Shown in pieces: positions 16,151 to 27,287 of a stretch of DNA of 64,000 nt (positions are counted from its first letter, which is position 1; every line of letters starts with the position of its first letter). The DNA comes from Desulfogranum mediterraneum DSM 13871. Its GTDB lineage: Bacteria; Desulfobacterota; Desulfobulbia; Desulfobulbales; Desulfobulbaceae. A program made the translations under genes and the position numbers. Location: NCBI RefSeq assembly GCF_000429965.1, contig NZ_AUCW01000007.1, forward strand, positions 62,001 to 126,000. The letters are read 5' to 3'. The notes under the pieces were generated by a model that made no database searches, was not told the DNA's origin, and saw nothing but the letters and a program-made list of their open reading frames with translations.

Positions 16151-18007
16151 ATGGCTGAGCAGTGCAGCCCAGGGAACCAGGGCCGTCGCCTGCTCGCTCT
16201 GCTGCTCCTGCTGGTGCTCTGGCTGTCCATTGGTGCCAGGGTCTCGGTGGCTGCTGTTGCTGCCCATGACCAGCAACAGCACGATGCAGCGTCCCTCTAC
16301 GGTGCGGCCAAAGACTACTACTACCAGCTGGAGAGGGATCCCAGCCTGGGCCGGGAACGAAAAAACTGGCTCAACGGGGTGCGCAGGTTTCGCCGGATCT
16401 ATCTGGCCCAGACCAAGGGCAGCCTGGCGCCCTCGGCCCTCTACATGATGGGACGGATGCAGTTCAAGATGTATCAGCAGTTCAAGCTGCCCATGGACCT
16501 GGATGAATCCATTGGCTATTACCAAGATGTTGCCGCCATCTTCCCCAACAACACCCTGGCAGACGATGCCCTCTTCACCACCGGGGAGATCTTTCTCAAC
16601 ATCAAGAATAATCGTCATCAGGCCGCAGAACTCTACCAGCGTATTGTCCGTCATTACGGCGAGGGTGACCGCTACACCCAGGCCCTCACCAGGCTCAACG
16701 AGCTGGAACGCAAACACCATATCCAGATCCCCCGCCCCCTGGCCGCCAAGCGGGATCTGAGCCAAAGGGTCAGCGTTCTGCCGGTGAAGTACTGGTCCTC
16801 AACAGACTATACCCGGGTGGTGATCCGAGCCTCGGCCGCGGTCCATTTCTCTTCCGGGCTACTGCCGGCCAGGCCAGGCCAGCCGCAACGGCTCTTTATC
16901 GATTTCAAACAGAGTTATATCCCCCCCCAATACCGTTCCCCTGTCCCCATTGAAGACGGGCTGCTCCAACAGATCCGCAGCGGTCAACATACCGACAACA
17001 CGGTACGGGTGGTCCTGGACATGGCCTCCATCGCCGATTACAAGGTCTTCAGCCTCAACGATCCCTTCAGGGTGGTGGTGGATGTGCATGGCCGGCCGGA
17101 TCAGAAAAAAATCCCGGCCAACCTCGCCTCAGCCAGCGCCTCCCGCAAGGCACGGTTGGCTGCAGCTGCTCGCAGGCAGGCTGTCCGGCCCCAGGCCGCT
17201 GCGGTGAAAAGACCAGCCAGCGCCCACCCCTTTATCAGCCTCCATGATCAGAAAAAGAGACGCCCTCTCCCCGGGAGCGGGCAGGGTAAAAACACCCTCT
17301 CCCTGGCCCAACAGCTCGGCCTGGGAGTGCGGAGAATAGTGATCGATCCCGGCCATGGCGGCAAGGACCCAGGGGCCATGGGCCATGGCCTGAAGGAAAA
17401 GAACCTGGTCCTGGCGATCTCCCGGAAAATCGGCGAGATCCTCCGCTCCAGCTACGGCTACGAGGTGATCCTTACCAGGGCCAGCGACATCTTTATCCCC
17501 CTGGAGGAGCGGACCGCCATCGCCAATACCCGCAATGGAGATCTCTTTATCTCGGTACACGTCAACGCCCACCCGGACAAGACCATCGGCGGGATTGAGA
17601 CCTACTACCTTAACCTGGCCACCAATGCAGAGGCGATGCGGGTCGCGGCCCTGGAGAATGCCACCTCCACCCACAATATCAGCGAACTCCAGGATATCCT
17701 GGCCAGCCTGATGCAGAACTCCAAGATCAACGAGTCCTCCCGCCTGGCCCAGGCCGTACACGGCAAGGTTATTTCAGGGCTGGCGCCCCACTACCCGGTT
17801 CGTGATCTGGGGGTCAAACAGGCGCCCTTCTACGTACTCCTGGGAGCGGAGATGCCGGCTATCCTGGCAGAGATTTCCTTTATCAGCAACCCGGCCGAGG
17901 CCCGCCTGCTGCAAAGCAGCTCCTACCAGACCAGGGTTGCCCGGCAGATCGCCGCCGGAGTGGTCGCCTATATAGATCAGCACACCACCGCTGGCCTGCT
18001 CCCCTAA
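16151..18007 (+). CDS. N-acetylmuramoyl-L-alanine amidase with AMIN domain
   Basis: A 618-residue periplasmic cell-wall amidase. An N-terminal hydrophobic segment (about 15-37) is a signal peptide or anchor. Next come tetratricopeptide-like helices (about 60-190), an AMIN domain (about 210-320) that targets the septum or the secretion machinery, and a basic Ala/Arg/Lys linker. The Amidase_3 catalytic domain (about 396-615) has zinc ligands in IDPGHGGKDPGA, the EKNLVLAI glutamate and the later SVHVNAH histidine, plus the AEISFISNPAE catalytic glutamate region. The ATG at 16151 is preferred to 15995 because the signal peptide starts there. It would split daughter-cell peptidoglycan like AmiC. 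The N-terminal repeats are unusual next to E. coli AmiC but familiar in delta-proteobacterial amidases. Confidence 0.92.
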   Translation: MAEQCSPGNQGRRLLALLLLLVLWLSIGARVSVAAVAAHDQQQHDAASLYGAAKDYYYQLERDPSLGRERKNWLNGVRRFRRIYLAQTKGSLAPSALYMMGRMQFKMYQQFKLPMDLDESIGYYQDVAAIFPNNTLADDALFTTGEIFLNIKNNRHQAAELYQRIVRHYGEGDRYTQALTRLNELERKHHIQIPRPLAAKRDLSQRVSVLPVKYWSSTDYTRVVIRASAAVHFSSGLLPARPGQPQRLFIDFKQSYIPPQYRSPVPIEDGLLQQIRSGQHTDNTVRVVLDMASIADYKVFSLNDPFRVVVDVHGRPDQKKIPANLASASASRKARLAAAARRQAVRPQAAAVKRPASAHPFISLHDQKKRRPLPGSGQGKNTLSLAQQLGLGVRRIVIDPGHGGKDPGAMGHGLKEKNLVLAISRKIGEILRSSYGYEVILTRASDIFIPLEERTAIANTRNGDLFISVHVNAHPDKTIGGIETYYLNLATNAEAMRVAALENATSTHNISELQDILASLMQNSKINESSRLAQAVHGKVISGLAPHYPVRDLGVKQAPFYVLLGAEMPAILAEISFISNPAEARLLQSSSYQTRVARQIAAGVVAYIDQHTTAGLLP

Positions 18008-18029
18008 GAGGGGGCATAAGATTTAGGGG

Positions 18030-18061
18030 CTGGCTGCGGGCTCTACCAAGCCCGCAGCCAG
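18030..18061. repeat. Perfect 13-bp inverted repeat
   Basis: CTGGCTGCGGGCT and AGCCCGCAGCCAG flank a six-base loop just after the amidase stop. There is no T run on either side, so it may be an mRNA-end hairpin or a REP-like element rather than a classical terminator. Confidence 0.75.
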
Positions 18062-18260
18062 GGTGCGCAGACCACACCATGCTCCCTTGGGCGGGTTGCC
18101 TTCCTCCTCCTGCCTGAACCGCGGAACGCTGCCCCAACCGCCCTTAGGCCCGATTCCCCACAGAGAGCCTCTCCCCAGGGCTACCACCTGAAAAACCCTG
18201 TTCTCCGGCACACTGTCAGCTGCAGTCCCATCAAGACCTGGATCGTGGCAGGATGGTGGC

Positions 18261-18290
18261 AAAAAAAAAGCCGCCTCAAAGAGGCGGCTT
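18261..18290 (-). terminator. Terminator of the ATP synthase operon
   Basis: AAGCCGCCTC and GAGGCGGCTT form a perfect 10-bp stem with a three-base loop. On the minus strand it is followed by nine T, about 30 bases after the atpC stop. This is a strong Rho-independent terminator. Confidence 0.93.
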
Positions 18291-18320
18291 CTTCCGTACA
18301 GGTATTGAACTAACCTTCCA

Positions 18321-18737
18321 TCAACTTCGTGCCATCTCTGCAGCCCTCAGTCGTGCCATGGCACGTTGGAGGGCCGCTTCGGCCCGGACGCGGTTGATCT
18401 TTTCAGTGGCCTGCTGGGCCTGGGCGAGTCGTTTTTCGGCCCGCTCCTTGGCGCGCATGGCCCGGTCGACATTGATGTCTTTGCCGTATTCGGCGCTCTC
18501 GACCAGGAAGGTGATCTTGTTGTTGGATACTTCGGAAAAGCCTCCACTGACCATGAGGTACTTGACCTGCTTATCCTTCCTAAAGCTTAGGGTACCGGTC
18601 TTAATGGTACTCAGAAAAGGTGCATGATTGGCGAGTACGCCAAACTCACCGCCTACACCCGGAGCCGTGACGATATCGACCTCGTCACTGACCACAGGCC
18701 CTGTGGGTGTAACAACTTCCAGATGAATCTGTGCCAT
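18321..18737 (-). CDS. atpC: ATP synthase epsilon subunit
   Basis: A 138-residue F1 epsilon subunit of normal length. It has an N-terminal beta-sandwich with the typical [19 protein letters not shown] start and [17 protein letters not shown] motif, followed by two C-terminal helices rich in Ala, Arg and Glu. Epsilon joins gamma to the c-ring and can inhibit ATP hydrolysis through its C-terminal helices. It is the last gene of the operon, 29 bases after atpD. Confidence 0.96.
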   Translation of the reverse strand: MAQIHLEVVTPTGPVVSDEVDIVTAPGVGGEFGVLANHAPFLSTIKTGTLSFRKDKQVKYLMVSGGFSEVSNNKITFLVESAEYGKDINVDRAMRAKERAEKRLAQAQQATEKINRVRAEAALQRAMARLRAAEMARS

Positions 18738-18766
18738 CGGTATTACCTCTGTTCAGCTCTGCTACC

Positions 18767-20233
<1,467 letters not shown>

Positions 20234-21112
20234 TTAGCCTTTAAGTGCCTCGGCACCACCGACAATATCCATTAACTCGCCGGTAACGGCAGCCTGACGA
20301 GCTTTGTTATACAGCTGTGTAAGTTCCTTGATCATGTCCTTACAGGCGTTGGTAGCGTTATCCATGGCGGTCATCCGGGCAGCGTGTTCACTGGCCCCGA
20401 CCTCAAGCATGCTGTGGTAGACCTGGACATTGAGATACAGGGGCAAGAGTACTTCCATGATCTCATTCGGATCCGGCTCGTAGATGTAGGAACCGGAACC
20501 TCCGGCTGCCTCTTCCTGGGCCGCCTCGCTCTCCAGGGGCTTGATGGGCAGCAGTTCCCCACGTTCCGGTTTCTGCATGGCCACCGAGTAGAACTTACCG
20601 TAGACGATATCCACCTGATCGCTGTCGCCGTTTAAGAAGTTTTCGGTAATATCCTGGGAGATCTCCCTGGCATTGAACATCTGGAAACTACCCATGATGT
20701 CGTTATAGGAGACCCGGATCTTACCGGTCTTCTTAAAGGCCTGGCTGCCCTTCTTACCGACGGTGACAAGACTCACCGCCTTACCCTCACCACTGTACTG
20801 GGCAATCAGCTTTTCAACGGTCTTGACGATATGGGAGTTGAAACTTCCACAGAGACCACGATCAGAGGTGACCACCACGATCTCGACCGTCTTGACCTCC
20901 CGCACCTCCATCAGAGGCAGGTTGGCATCTTCCATCCCCTGGGAGAGTTCGCGCATGGTGTCGGCGAACTTCTCGGCATAGGGACGGAAGGACTCCATCT
21001 TATCCTGAGCACCTCTCAACTTTGCAGACGCGACCATGTTCATGGCCTTGGTGATCTGCGCCGTCTTCTTCACACCAACTATTTTATCTTTGACATCCTT
21101 TAATCCAGGCAT
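20234..21112 (-). CDS. atpG: ATP synthase gamma subunit
   Basis: A 292-residue gamma subunit, the rotating central stalk. Both terminal helices are conserved: LKDVKDKIVGVKKTAQITKAM at the start, and near the end MDNATNACKDMIKEL followed by NKARQAAVTGELMDIVGGAEAL. The central Rossmann-like part includes VVTSDRGLCGSFN. Gamma carries torque from the c-ring to the beta subunits. It lies between atpA and atpD in the usual order. Confidence 0.97.
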   Translation of the reverse strand: MPGLKDVKDKIVGVKKTAQITKAMNMVASAKLRGAQDKMESFRPYAEKFADTMRELSQGMEDANLPLMEVREVKTVEIVVVTSDRGLCGSFNSHIVKTVEKLIAQYSGEGKAVSLVTVGKKGSQAFKKTGKIRVSYNDIMGSFQMFNAREISQDITENFLNGDSDQVDIVYGKFYSVAMQKPERGELLPIKPLESEAAQEEAAGGSGSYIYEPDPNEIMEVLLPLYLNVQVYHSMLEVGASEHAARMTAMDNATNACKDMIKELTQLYNKARQAAVTGELMDIVGGAEALKG

Positions 21113-21130
21113 GAGATAATATCCTTATGC

Positions 21131-22654
21131 TTAATTCAGGCCCTTTGTTGCCTTGAAGGTCTCGCCAAAGGACGTCAGTGTTTTCTTCATCTTCTCTTCG
21201 AGATCGCCGGAGATAGCTTCCTTCTCCTTCAGCTCCTGGAAGATGGAGGGTTCGTTGGCCTCGATGTAGTTGTACATCTCCTGCTCATAGTCAGCCAGGG
21301 TATTTACCGGGAACTGATCCAGGTAGCCCTTGGTACCGGCAAAGATGATGGTGACCTGCTTCTCCATGGGCAGCGGCTGATACTGGGGCTGCTTGAGGAT
21401 CTCAACCAGACGCTCACCACGGGTCAACTGGGCCTGGGTAGCGGCATCCAGATCGGAGCCAAAACCGGCAAAGGCCGCCAGTTCGCGATACTGGGCCAGA
21501 TCCAGACGCAGGGTACCTGCAACCTGCTTCATGGCCTTGACCTGGGCAGAACCACCAACCCGGGATACCGAGAGACCAACGTTAATGGCAGGACGGACAC
21601 CGGCAAAGAAGAGGCTCGGCTCCAGGTAGACCTGACCATCGGTGATGGAGATAACGTTGGTGGGGATAAAGGCGGAAACGTCACCGGCCTGGGTCTCGAT
21701 GATGGGCAGGGCTGTCAGGGAACCGGCACCCAGCTCGTCGCTCACCTTGGCGGCACGCTCCAGCAGACGGGAGTGGTTAAAGAAGATGTCCCCAGGGAAG
21801 GCCTCACGTCCAGGAGGACGACGAAGCAGCAGGGAGAGCTCACGATAGGAGACGGCCTGCTTGGAGAGATCATCATAGATGATCAGGGCATGCTGACCGT
21901 TATCACGGAAGTACTCGCCCATGGCACAACCGGCAAAGGCGGAGACATACTGCATCGGTGCAGGATCAGAGGCACAGGCGGCAACCACGGTGGTGTACTC
22001 CATGGCACCGTGCTTACGCAGGGCCTCCACCACCAGGGCCACGGTGGATTTCTTCTGACCGATGGCCACGTAGATGCAGTGAACGTCGGTCTCTTTCTGG
22101 GCGATGATGGCATCGACGCAGAGGGCGGTCTTGCCGATCTGACGGTCACCGATGACCAACTCTCGCTGTCCCTTGCCCACCGGGGTCATGGCGTCAACGG
22201 CCTTGGCACCGGTGTAGCAGGGCTCGTGCACACCCTTTCTGGCGATAACGCCAGGGGCCAGGACTTCCATCTTACTGAAGTTCTTGGCCTCGATGGGGCC
22301 CTTACCGTCGATGGGCTGGCCGATACCGTCGACCACCCGGCCTTCCATCTCAGGGCCTACCGGTACCTCGGCGATACGACCGGTACGCTTAACGATGTCG
22401 CCTTCCTTGATCTCGCGAACGTCACCCAGGACGGCACAACCGACATTATCTTCTTCAAGGTTCAGGGCAAGACCAAAAATGTTCCCCGGAAATTCAAGCA
22501 ACTCCATGGCCTGGCAGTTTTCCACACCATAGACACGTGCAATACCGTCACCGACTGAAAGTACCGTTCCGGTTTCTTTTAAGTCGACCTCACTCTCATA
22601 GCCAGCTATTTGATCCTTGATAATCTGGCTGATTTCTTCGGCTTTGATCTGCAT
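21131..22654 (-). CDS. atpA: ATP synthase alpha subunit
   Basis: A 507-residue regulatory alpha subunit of F1. It has the P-loop GDRQIGKTA, the [17 protein letters not shown] Walker B region and the conserved [29 protein letters not shown] segment. Alpha binds nucleotide without catalysing and alternates with beta in the hexamer. Length and spacing are standard. Confidence 0.98.
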   Translation of the reverse strand: MQIKAEEISQIIKDQIAGYESEVDLKETGTVLSVGDGIARVYGVENCQAMELLEFPGNIFGLALNLEEDNVGCAVLGDVREIKEGDIVKRTGRIAEVPVGPEMEGRVVDGIGQPIDGKGPIEAKNFSKMEVLAPGVIARKGVHEPCYTGAKAVDAMTPVGKGQRELVIGDRQIGKTALCVDAIIAQKETDVHCIYVAIGQKKSTVALVVEALRKHGAMEYTTVVAACASDPAPMQYVSAFAGCAMGEYFRDNGQHALIIYDDLSKQAVSYRELSLLLRRPPGREAFPGDIFFNHSRLLERAAKVSDELGAGSLTALPIIETQAGDVSAFIPTNVISITDGQVYLEPSLFFAGVRPAINVGLSVSRVGGSAQVKAMKQVAGTLRLDLAQYRELAAFAGFGSDLDAATQAQLTRGERLVEILKQPQYQPLPMEKQVTIIFAGTKGYLDQFPVNTLADYEQEMYNYIEANEPSIFQELKEKEAISGDLEEKMKKTLTSFGETFKATKGLN

Positions 22655-22658
22655 TTGA

Positions 22659-23207
22659 CTAATCTCTCCCCTTGATAGATTCTTTTAATCCATTAAGTTG
22701 TGTCTTTATACTTCCGTCCAGTACCAAATCACCAACCTTTGCGATGATGCCGCCGATTATTGTCGGATCGACCTCGGTCTGAAGTATAACCTTATTTCCT
22801 GTAATTTTTTCCAATGAGGCCTGAATTTTTTTCTGGAGCCCACCATCCAGCTCCACTGCAGAGATCAGGGAGCCGTGACTGATGTTCTGGTCCAGATCGA
22901 CCATCACCTGCATCTCCTGGGCGATATCAGGCAGGATGTCGGCCCGCTTCTTCTCCACCAGGAGGTTGAGGAAGCTGGTCATCACCTTATCCGCCTTGGC
23001 GGCCTTGGCGATCTGAGCCATCACCTTTTGCCGCGCTTCGAGGGGGTAGAGCGGATTGGTCAGGGCATCCCCTATTCCACCGGTACGCTCATCGTACAGT
23101 GCAGCCACCGCACCGAGCAGCTCACTGTAGGTCCCTGTCTTCTTCTGCTCTTTTCCCAGGGAAAAGAGGGCCTTTGCGTAACGACGTGCTAGAATAGTAT
23201 TTCTCAC
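22659..23207 (-). CDS. atpH: ATP synthase delta subunit
   Basis: A 182-residue delta (OSCP-type) subunit that ties the peripheral stalk to the top of F1. It has the usual [14 protein letters not shown] start and the C-terminal [22 protein letters not shown] segment. The start codon is GTG and overlaps the atpF stop, so translation is probably coupled. atpA follows after four bases. Confidence 0.96.
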   Translation of the reverse strand: MRNTILARRYAKALFSLGKEQKKTGTYSELLGAVAALYDERTGGIGDALTNPLYPLEARQKVMAQIAKAAKADKVMTSFLNLLVEKKRADILPDIAQEMQVMVDLDQNISHGSLISAVELDGGLQKKIQASLEKITGNKVILQTEVDPTIIGGIIAKVGDLVLDGSIKTQLNGLKESIKGRD

Positions 23208-23947
23208 TGGACTGCACCTACTCGTTCAAGGAACTGTTCTGTAATCGTAACCTGATCTGCCGGTGTGAGATTCTTGACGATTAACTCCTCTGCCATGGCT
23301 GCGGCCTGCTCTGCGACCTCATCGCGTAACTGCCGTTTCGCGTCCTCAAGTTCACCCTGGACAGCGGCCTGGGCCTGCAGCTTGATGTCGGCGGCAGCCT
23401 GTTCCGCCTCACTGAGGATCCGAGCCTTCTCGGTCTCGGCCTGGGCAATGGCTTTCTCCACCACCTTCTCCATCTCCTGCTCCATGCCGGCCAGCTTGGC
23501 CTCAAAGGCCGTGTACTCGCTCTGGGCCTGGTCGCGCTTGAAGGCAAGCTCATCGAGTTCTTCTCTGATCTCCTTCTGACGACCACCCAGTCCGGAGACG
23601 ATGGGCTTACCTAAAAACTTGACCAGAAGGATGACCAGGGCAATGAAGTTGACGGTCCGCCAGAAGAGGTCCTTCAACTTCTCCGGCGAAAGGGATCCGG
23701 AAACCGCCCCATGACCAGCTGCCCCATGGGCATCTGCGGCAGCACCATGGGCCTCCGGGGCCGGGGCGCCGTGCGCGTCTTGGGGCTGAGCAGCCGTCTC
23801 GCCATGGCTTTCGGCAGCAGCCTCGACATGGGCAGCGGCTTGCTTGTGCCCTTCACTGCTCGCCGATGAGGCGACAACCGCGGTTGCACCTGCCAACAGC
23901 AGAAGCAGCAGAACTGGTCCAATTACTCCGATAATTCGAGACTTCAT
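23204..23947 (-). CDS. atpF: ATP synthase b subunit with signal peptide and His/Ala-rich extension
   Basis: A 247-residue b subunit, clearly longer than the usual 156-170. Residues 1-26 are a signal-peptide-like segment. Residues 33-85 form a low-complexity region rich in Ala, His, Gly and Glu with repeated DAHGA-type units and about eleven His residues. The membrane anchor (FWRTVNFIALVILLVKFLGKP, about 93-113) and a long charged coiled coil of the peripheral stalk follow. The extension would lie on the periplasmic side, where it could bind metal ions or protons; that is inference. It overlaps the b' gene by an ATGA junction. Confidence 0.93.
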   Translation of the reverse strand: MKSRIIGVIGPVLLLLLLAGATAVVASSASSEGHKQAAAHVEAAAESHGETAAQPQDAHGAPAPEAHGAAADAHGAAGHGAVSGSLSPEKLKDLFWRTVNFIALVILLVKFLGKPIVSGLGGRQKEIREELDELAFKRDQAQSEYTAFEAKLAGMEQEMEKVVEKAIAQAETEKARILSEAEQAAADIKLQAQAAVQGELEDAKRQLRDEVAEQAAAMAEELIVKNLTPADQVTITEQFLERVGAVQ

Positions 23948-24375
23948 GCTTCCAGACTCCTCCCAAGTATCTTTCCGGCCATCTCTTTGGCAAAATCACC
24001 TGTTTTCGCCTGCAGTTCCTGACGTGCATCAGCGATCTGCGAGCGTATATCCGTCAGCTGCTTCTCTTTCTCTCCGTCGGATTCCTGACGGATGGCAGCA
24101 AGTTTCTCTGCTCCGGCAGCCTGAGCCCCGGCACGGGCCTGATCCAAGGCCTTCTTGGCCCGACCACTTGCCTCACGCATCTTTTTGTCCAGGTCTGCCT
24201 GTCGGTTTCTCGCCCGTTGCTCCAACTGCACCACCTCGTCGTGGAGGGCGTCGATCTTTTGTTTCCTTTTTTCAAGGATACCAAGTACCGGTTTGTAGAG
24301 AATTGCATTGAGGACCAACATCAACACGATCATGTTGACGATATGGATCACCATAGTAATATCAATCGAAATCAT
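23944..24375 (-). CDS. ATP synthase b' subunit
   Basis: A 143-residue second b-type stalk subunit. An N-terminal membrane helix (HIVNMIVLMLVLNAILYKPVLG with the conserved KP turn) precedes a charged coiled coil (about 35-143, heptads of Arg, Lys, Glu, Ala and Gln). Organisms with both b and b' build a heterodimeric peripheral stalk. It is the first gene of the operon. The a and c subunit genes are absent, so the F-ATPase genes are split between two loci. Confidence 0.93.
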   Translation of the reverse strand: MISIDITMVIHIVNMIVLMLVLNAILYKPVLGILEKRKQKIDALHDEVVQLEQRARNRQADLDKKMREASGRAKKALDQARAGAQAAGAEKLAAIRQESDGEKEKQLTDIRSQIADARQELQAKTGDFAKEMAGKILGRSLEA

Positions 24376-24452
24376 ACCAACTACTCCTCATCACGAAAAA
24401 AAAGGCGAGTGACAACCATTCAAAGTGAATGGCGGTTCATATTACGACAGGA

Positions 24453-24481
24453 TTTTTACTGAAAAATGGCCATACTGTCAA
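24453..24481 (-). promoter_or_regulatory. Probable promoter of the ATP synthase operon
   Basis: On the minus strand a perfect TTGACA -35 box (forward 24476-24481) is followed after 17 bases by a TAAAAA -10-like box (24453-24458). It lies about 80 bases before the b' start in an AT-rich stretch. Confidence 0.65.
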
Positions 24482-24551
24482 ACCTTTTTAAATAAAACTT
24501 ATATGTTTTTTCAGTTCGACTTCTCAATCGGCAGCCCCCCATAGCCCCTCT

Positions 24552-24589
24552 CCTCCATAGCCAGGAAGCCAACAGCCTGATCTATGGAG
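24552..24589. repeat. Hairpin downstream of oleD
   Basis: CTCCATAG and CTATGGAG form an 8-bp stem, extended inside by CAGG and CCTG, right after the oleD stop on the minus strand. There is no T run, so it is at most a Rho-dependent or mRNA-protecting hairpin. Confidence 0.45.
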
Positions 24590-24601
24590 CTGATTCAGGG
24601 A

Positions 24602-25600
24602 TTAGCCCTCCTGCTCCGAAAGCCAGGCCGTCAGGCGGCTGAGTCCCTCCTCGCTGGAAACCTGCTGCTCATATCCCAGGATGGCGCGGGCCTTGCCATG
24701 GTCAAACCAGTGGGAGTGGGCCAGCTGATGGGCCACAAATCGGGTCATTTTTGGTTCCCGACGCACCCTGCAGAGCCCATAGAGCAGCTCGCTTACGGCG
24801 CCGGCCAGGTAGGCCGCCTGAAAGGGCACCCTGGCAGTGACCGGCTCCACCCCGATCCGGGCAAAGAGGGAGTTGATCCACTCCCAGAGGAGCACCGGCT
24901 CATCCTGGCCGATAAAGAAGGCCTCTCCGCCTGCGCTGGCCTCGCCATGGAGGTTTTCCCCTGCCAGCAGGTGGGCGTGGACCACGTTATCAATATAGCT
25001 GATATCCACCCGATTGGTCCCCTGGCCCACGATCTTCAGCTGCCCCTTGCGGCCCCGTTCCACCAGCCTGGGAATCAGGTTGCGATCCCCCGGCCCCCAG
25101 ACCAGGTGCGGCCGAATGGCGGTGGTCCGCAGCCGGGTTCCGTCTGCGGCCAGCAGCTCCTGCTCGGCAATAATCTTAGTGGCTGCATATGGGCAGAGGG
25201 GACGCCGGCTATAGGGCAGCTGCTCGTCTCCCCCCTCGATATCGGTCCGGTCAAAGACCACCGAGGGCGTGGAGGTGTAGACCAGGGCCCTGACCCCCTG
25301 GTCCAGGCAGGCGGCAAGGACGTTGCGGCTGCCCTGGACGTTGGTGGCGACATAGTCGCTGCGTTTTCCCCAGACCCCGGCCTTGGCAGCCACATGGAAG
25401 ACCGTATCCTTACCGGCACAGACCTCTCTGAGAAAGGCGGCATCAGCGATGTCGCCCCGGCAACACTCCACCCCCAGGCTCTCCAGCTCTGGGTAGGGAC
25501 GCCTCCCGACCACGGTGACCAGACAGCCCCTGGCCACCAGGGCCCTGACAATTCCCTGACCGATGAACCCGCCGCCGCCGGTTACCACTACCTGTTCCAT
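24602..25600 (-). CDS. oleD: 2-alkyl-3-oxoalkanoate reductase OleD
   Basis: A 332-residue extended short-chain dehydrogenase of the 3beta-HSD type. It has an N-terminal nucleotide-binding GGGGFIGQG motif and a YAATK catalytic pair (Tyr-x3-Lys) near residue 152. In the ole pathway OleD reduces the 2-alkyl-3-ketoacid made by OleA to the 2-alkyl-3-hydroxyacid using NADPH. It lies last in oleA-oleB-oleC-oleD, which fixes the assignment. The ATG at 25600 follows a ribosome-binding site (GGAGAG type) and starts directly at the Rossmann strand MEQVVVTGGGG; an upstream in-frame start would overlap oleC. Confidence 0.9.
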   Translation of the reverse strand: MEQVVVTGGGGFIGQGIVRALVARGCLVTVVGRRPYPELESLGVECCRGDIADAAFLREVCAGKDTVFHVAAKAGVWGKRSDYVATNVQGSRNVLAACLDQGVRALVYTSTPSVVFDRTDIEGGDEQLPYSRRPLCPYAATKIIAEQELLAADGTRLRTTAIRPHLVWGPGDRNLIPRLVERGRKGQLKIVGQGTNRVDISYIDNVVHAHLLAGENLHGEASAGGEAFFIGQDEPVLLWEWINSLFARIGVEPVTARVPFQAAYLAGAVSELLYGLCRVRREPKMTRFVAHQLAHSHWFDHGKARAILGYEQQVSSEEGLSRLTAWLSEQEG

Positions 25601-25649
25601 CTGCTCTCTCCCTTGTCCTTCAACGGCCTGACCAGACCGAGAATGCTCA

Positions 25650-27287
25650 TCAACAGCCGCTGCGCTGCAGCCTCCGCCGGGCCCAGACAGCCAGTTTTTC
25701 CCTAAAAATTTTGGCATTATGGCGGATGTCCACCGGAAAACTGCGATGGAGCAGAAAGGTCCGGATCTCGCAGGTCAGGGGATTGGCCCGGGCCAACTGC
25801 AAAAGCTCGGCAAAGAGTTGCTCCTGATCCCGGACCTTGCTCCTTGGCTCCACGATCAGCACCGGGGTCTGGCCGCTGTCCTCCCCCACCCCGACCAGGG
25901 CGGAACGATAGACCAGGGGATGCTGGTTGAAGATGGCCTCACAGGGGATGGTATACAGGACCCCCTGACGGGTAAAGACCCGGTGGGCCTTTCTGCCGCA
26001 GAACCAGAGCCGTCCCTGGGCGTCCAGGTAGCCCATATCACCCATGCGGTGCCAGTGGTCTGCACCGTCCCGGATCTTTGCGGCCCGGGTCTCCTCATCG
26101 TTGTGATCATAGGCCCGGGTGACCACCGGTCCCCTGACCACGATCTCACCGATCTCACCCGGATCCAACTCGCTCACCTGGTCCCAGGATGCCAGGGATC
26201 CGTCCACCGGGGCGATGATCCGGATGGAGATCCCGGGCAGTTCCCTTCCAACGCAGGTCCCCTTGCCCAGGCAGGTCTGCGCCCAGGTCTCCGCCACCAC
26301 CTCGCGGCCCTCGATGGCGGCAATGGGCAGACTCTCGGTGGCCCCGTAGGGGGTATAGATCTCTCCCTCCCTGGGGATAACCTGTTGCAGCCGAGCGATC
26401 AGTTCGCCTGAGACCGGGGCACCGGCCATCAGGATCTTGCGTACAGGCAGGGTGATGTTCTGCTCCAGACAGTAGCGGCTGACCACGTTCCAGATGGCAG
26501 GAGAACCAAAGGAGTAGCTGACCCCAGACTCCAGGATCGAGTCGATAAATTTCCCGGGATCCACCCGGGCGGGCCTGGTCGGGTCCATATCCGGGATCAC
26601 GGCGCTGGCGCCCAGGGCGATGGAAAAGAGGCCGAACAGGGGAAATCCCGGCTGATCGATGTCGCCCGGAGCAATACCGAAGTAGTCGCGAATCAGGGCC
26701 AGTTGGGCGTGGAAGATGCCGTGAGTGTACTGGACCCCCTTGGGCGGCCCGGTGGAACCGGTGGTAAAGATAATGGCAGCCAGGTCCTCCTGGGCAGCCT
26801 TATACGGGGGAAGGTCGGCCTGGCCACGGAGGATCTCCGGGGAGACCTCAAGCCAGGGGCCGCGCCAGCTCCAGGAACGGCCCAGGGAGATCCGCAGCCT
26901 CAGCGATCCAAAGGGTCTCCGAAACAGCCGGCTGAAGAGGATGGCCTTGGGAATACCGATCAGGATATCGGGACGAACCGAGCCGATACAGCGCAGCAGG
27001 TTGGCATAGCCCATGCCCGGATCGATGAGGATCACCACCGCACCCAGCTGAAACAGTCCAAAGCTCAAACAGATGAACTCCATGGAGGGACGGACCATCA
27101 GCATCACCCGGTCCCCCCGCCTGACCCCCAACTCGGAGAGGCGGGCGACCAGCCCCTGGGAGATCTGGCTCAACTCGCTGAAGCTCCAGCTCTGCCAGCC
27201 CCGATCGGTACGGGCCTTGAGGCCGAGTTTGTCCCCCCGTTCTGCAGCCACCGCAGCGAGGACGTTGCCGATATTATAATCTGTCAT
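25650..27287 (-). CDS. oleC: Beta-lactone synthetase OleC (AMP-dependent)
   Basis: A 545-residue ANL-superfamily adenylating enzyme. It has the AMP-binding motif IIFTTGSTGPPKGVQYTH (about residue 178), YGATE near 320 and the hinge region MGDMGYLDAQGRLWFCGRK near 430. OleC activates the 2-alkyl-3-hydroxyacid from OleD and closes it to a beta-lactone. Sequence alone would only say acyl-CoA-synthetase-like; its position between oleB and oleD gives the role. Its start overlaps the end of oleB by 14 bases. Confidence 0.92.
   Translation of the reverse strand: MTDYNIGNVLAAVAAERGDKLGLKARTDRGWQSWSFSELSQISQGLVARLSELGVRRGDRVMLMVRPSMEFICLSFGLFQLGAVVILIDPGMGYANLLRCIGSVRPDILIGIPKAILFSRLFRRPFGSLRLRISLGRSWSWRGPWLEVSPEILRGQADLPPYKAAQEDLAAIIFTTGSTGPPKGVQYTHGIFHAQLALIRDYFGIAPGDIDQPGFPLFGLFSIALGASAVIPDMDPTRPARVDPGKFIDSILESGVSYSFGSPAIWNVVSRYCLEQNITLPVRKILMAGAPVSGELIARLQQVIPREGEIYTPYGATESLPIAAIEGREVVAETWAQTCLGKGTCVGRELPGISIRIIAPVDGSLASWDQVSELDPGEIGEIVVRGPVVTRAYDHNDEETRAAKIRDGADHWHRMGDMGYLDAQGRLWFCGRKAHRVFTRQGVLYTIPCEAIFNQHPLVYRSALVGVGEDSGQTPVLIVEPRSKVRDQEQLFAELLQLARANPLTCEIRTFLLHRSFPVDIRHNAKIFREKLAVWARRRLQRSGC

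Larger units (their letters stand above)
18008..18320. other. Convergent intergenic region with hairpins
   Basis: About 313 bases between the amidase and atpC ends. It carries a perfect 13-bp inverted repeat at 18030-18061 and the atp operon terminator at 18261-18290 (separate entries). No convincing small gene is visible. Confidence 0.6.
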
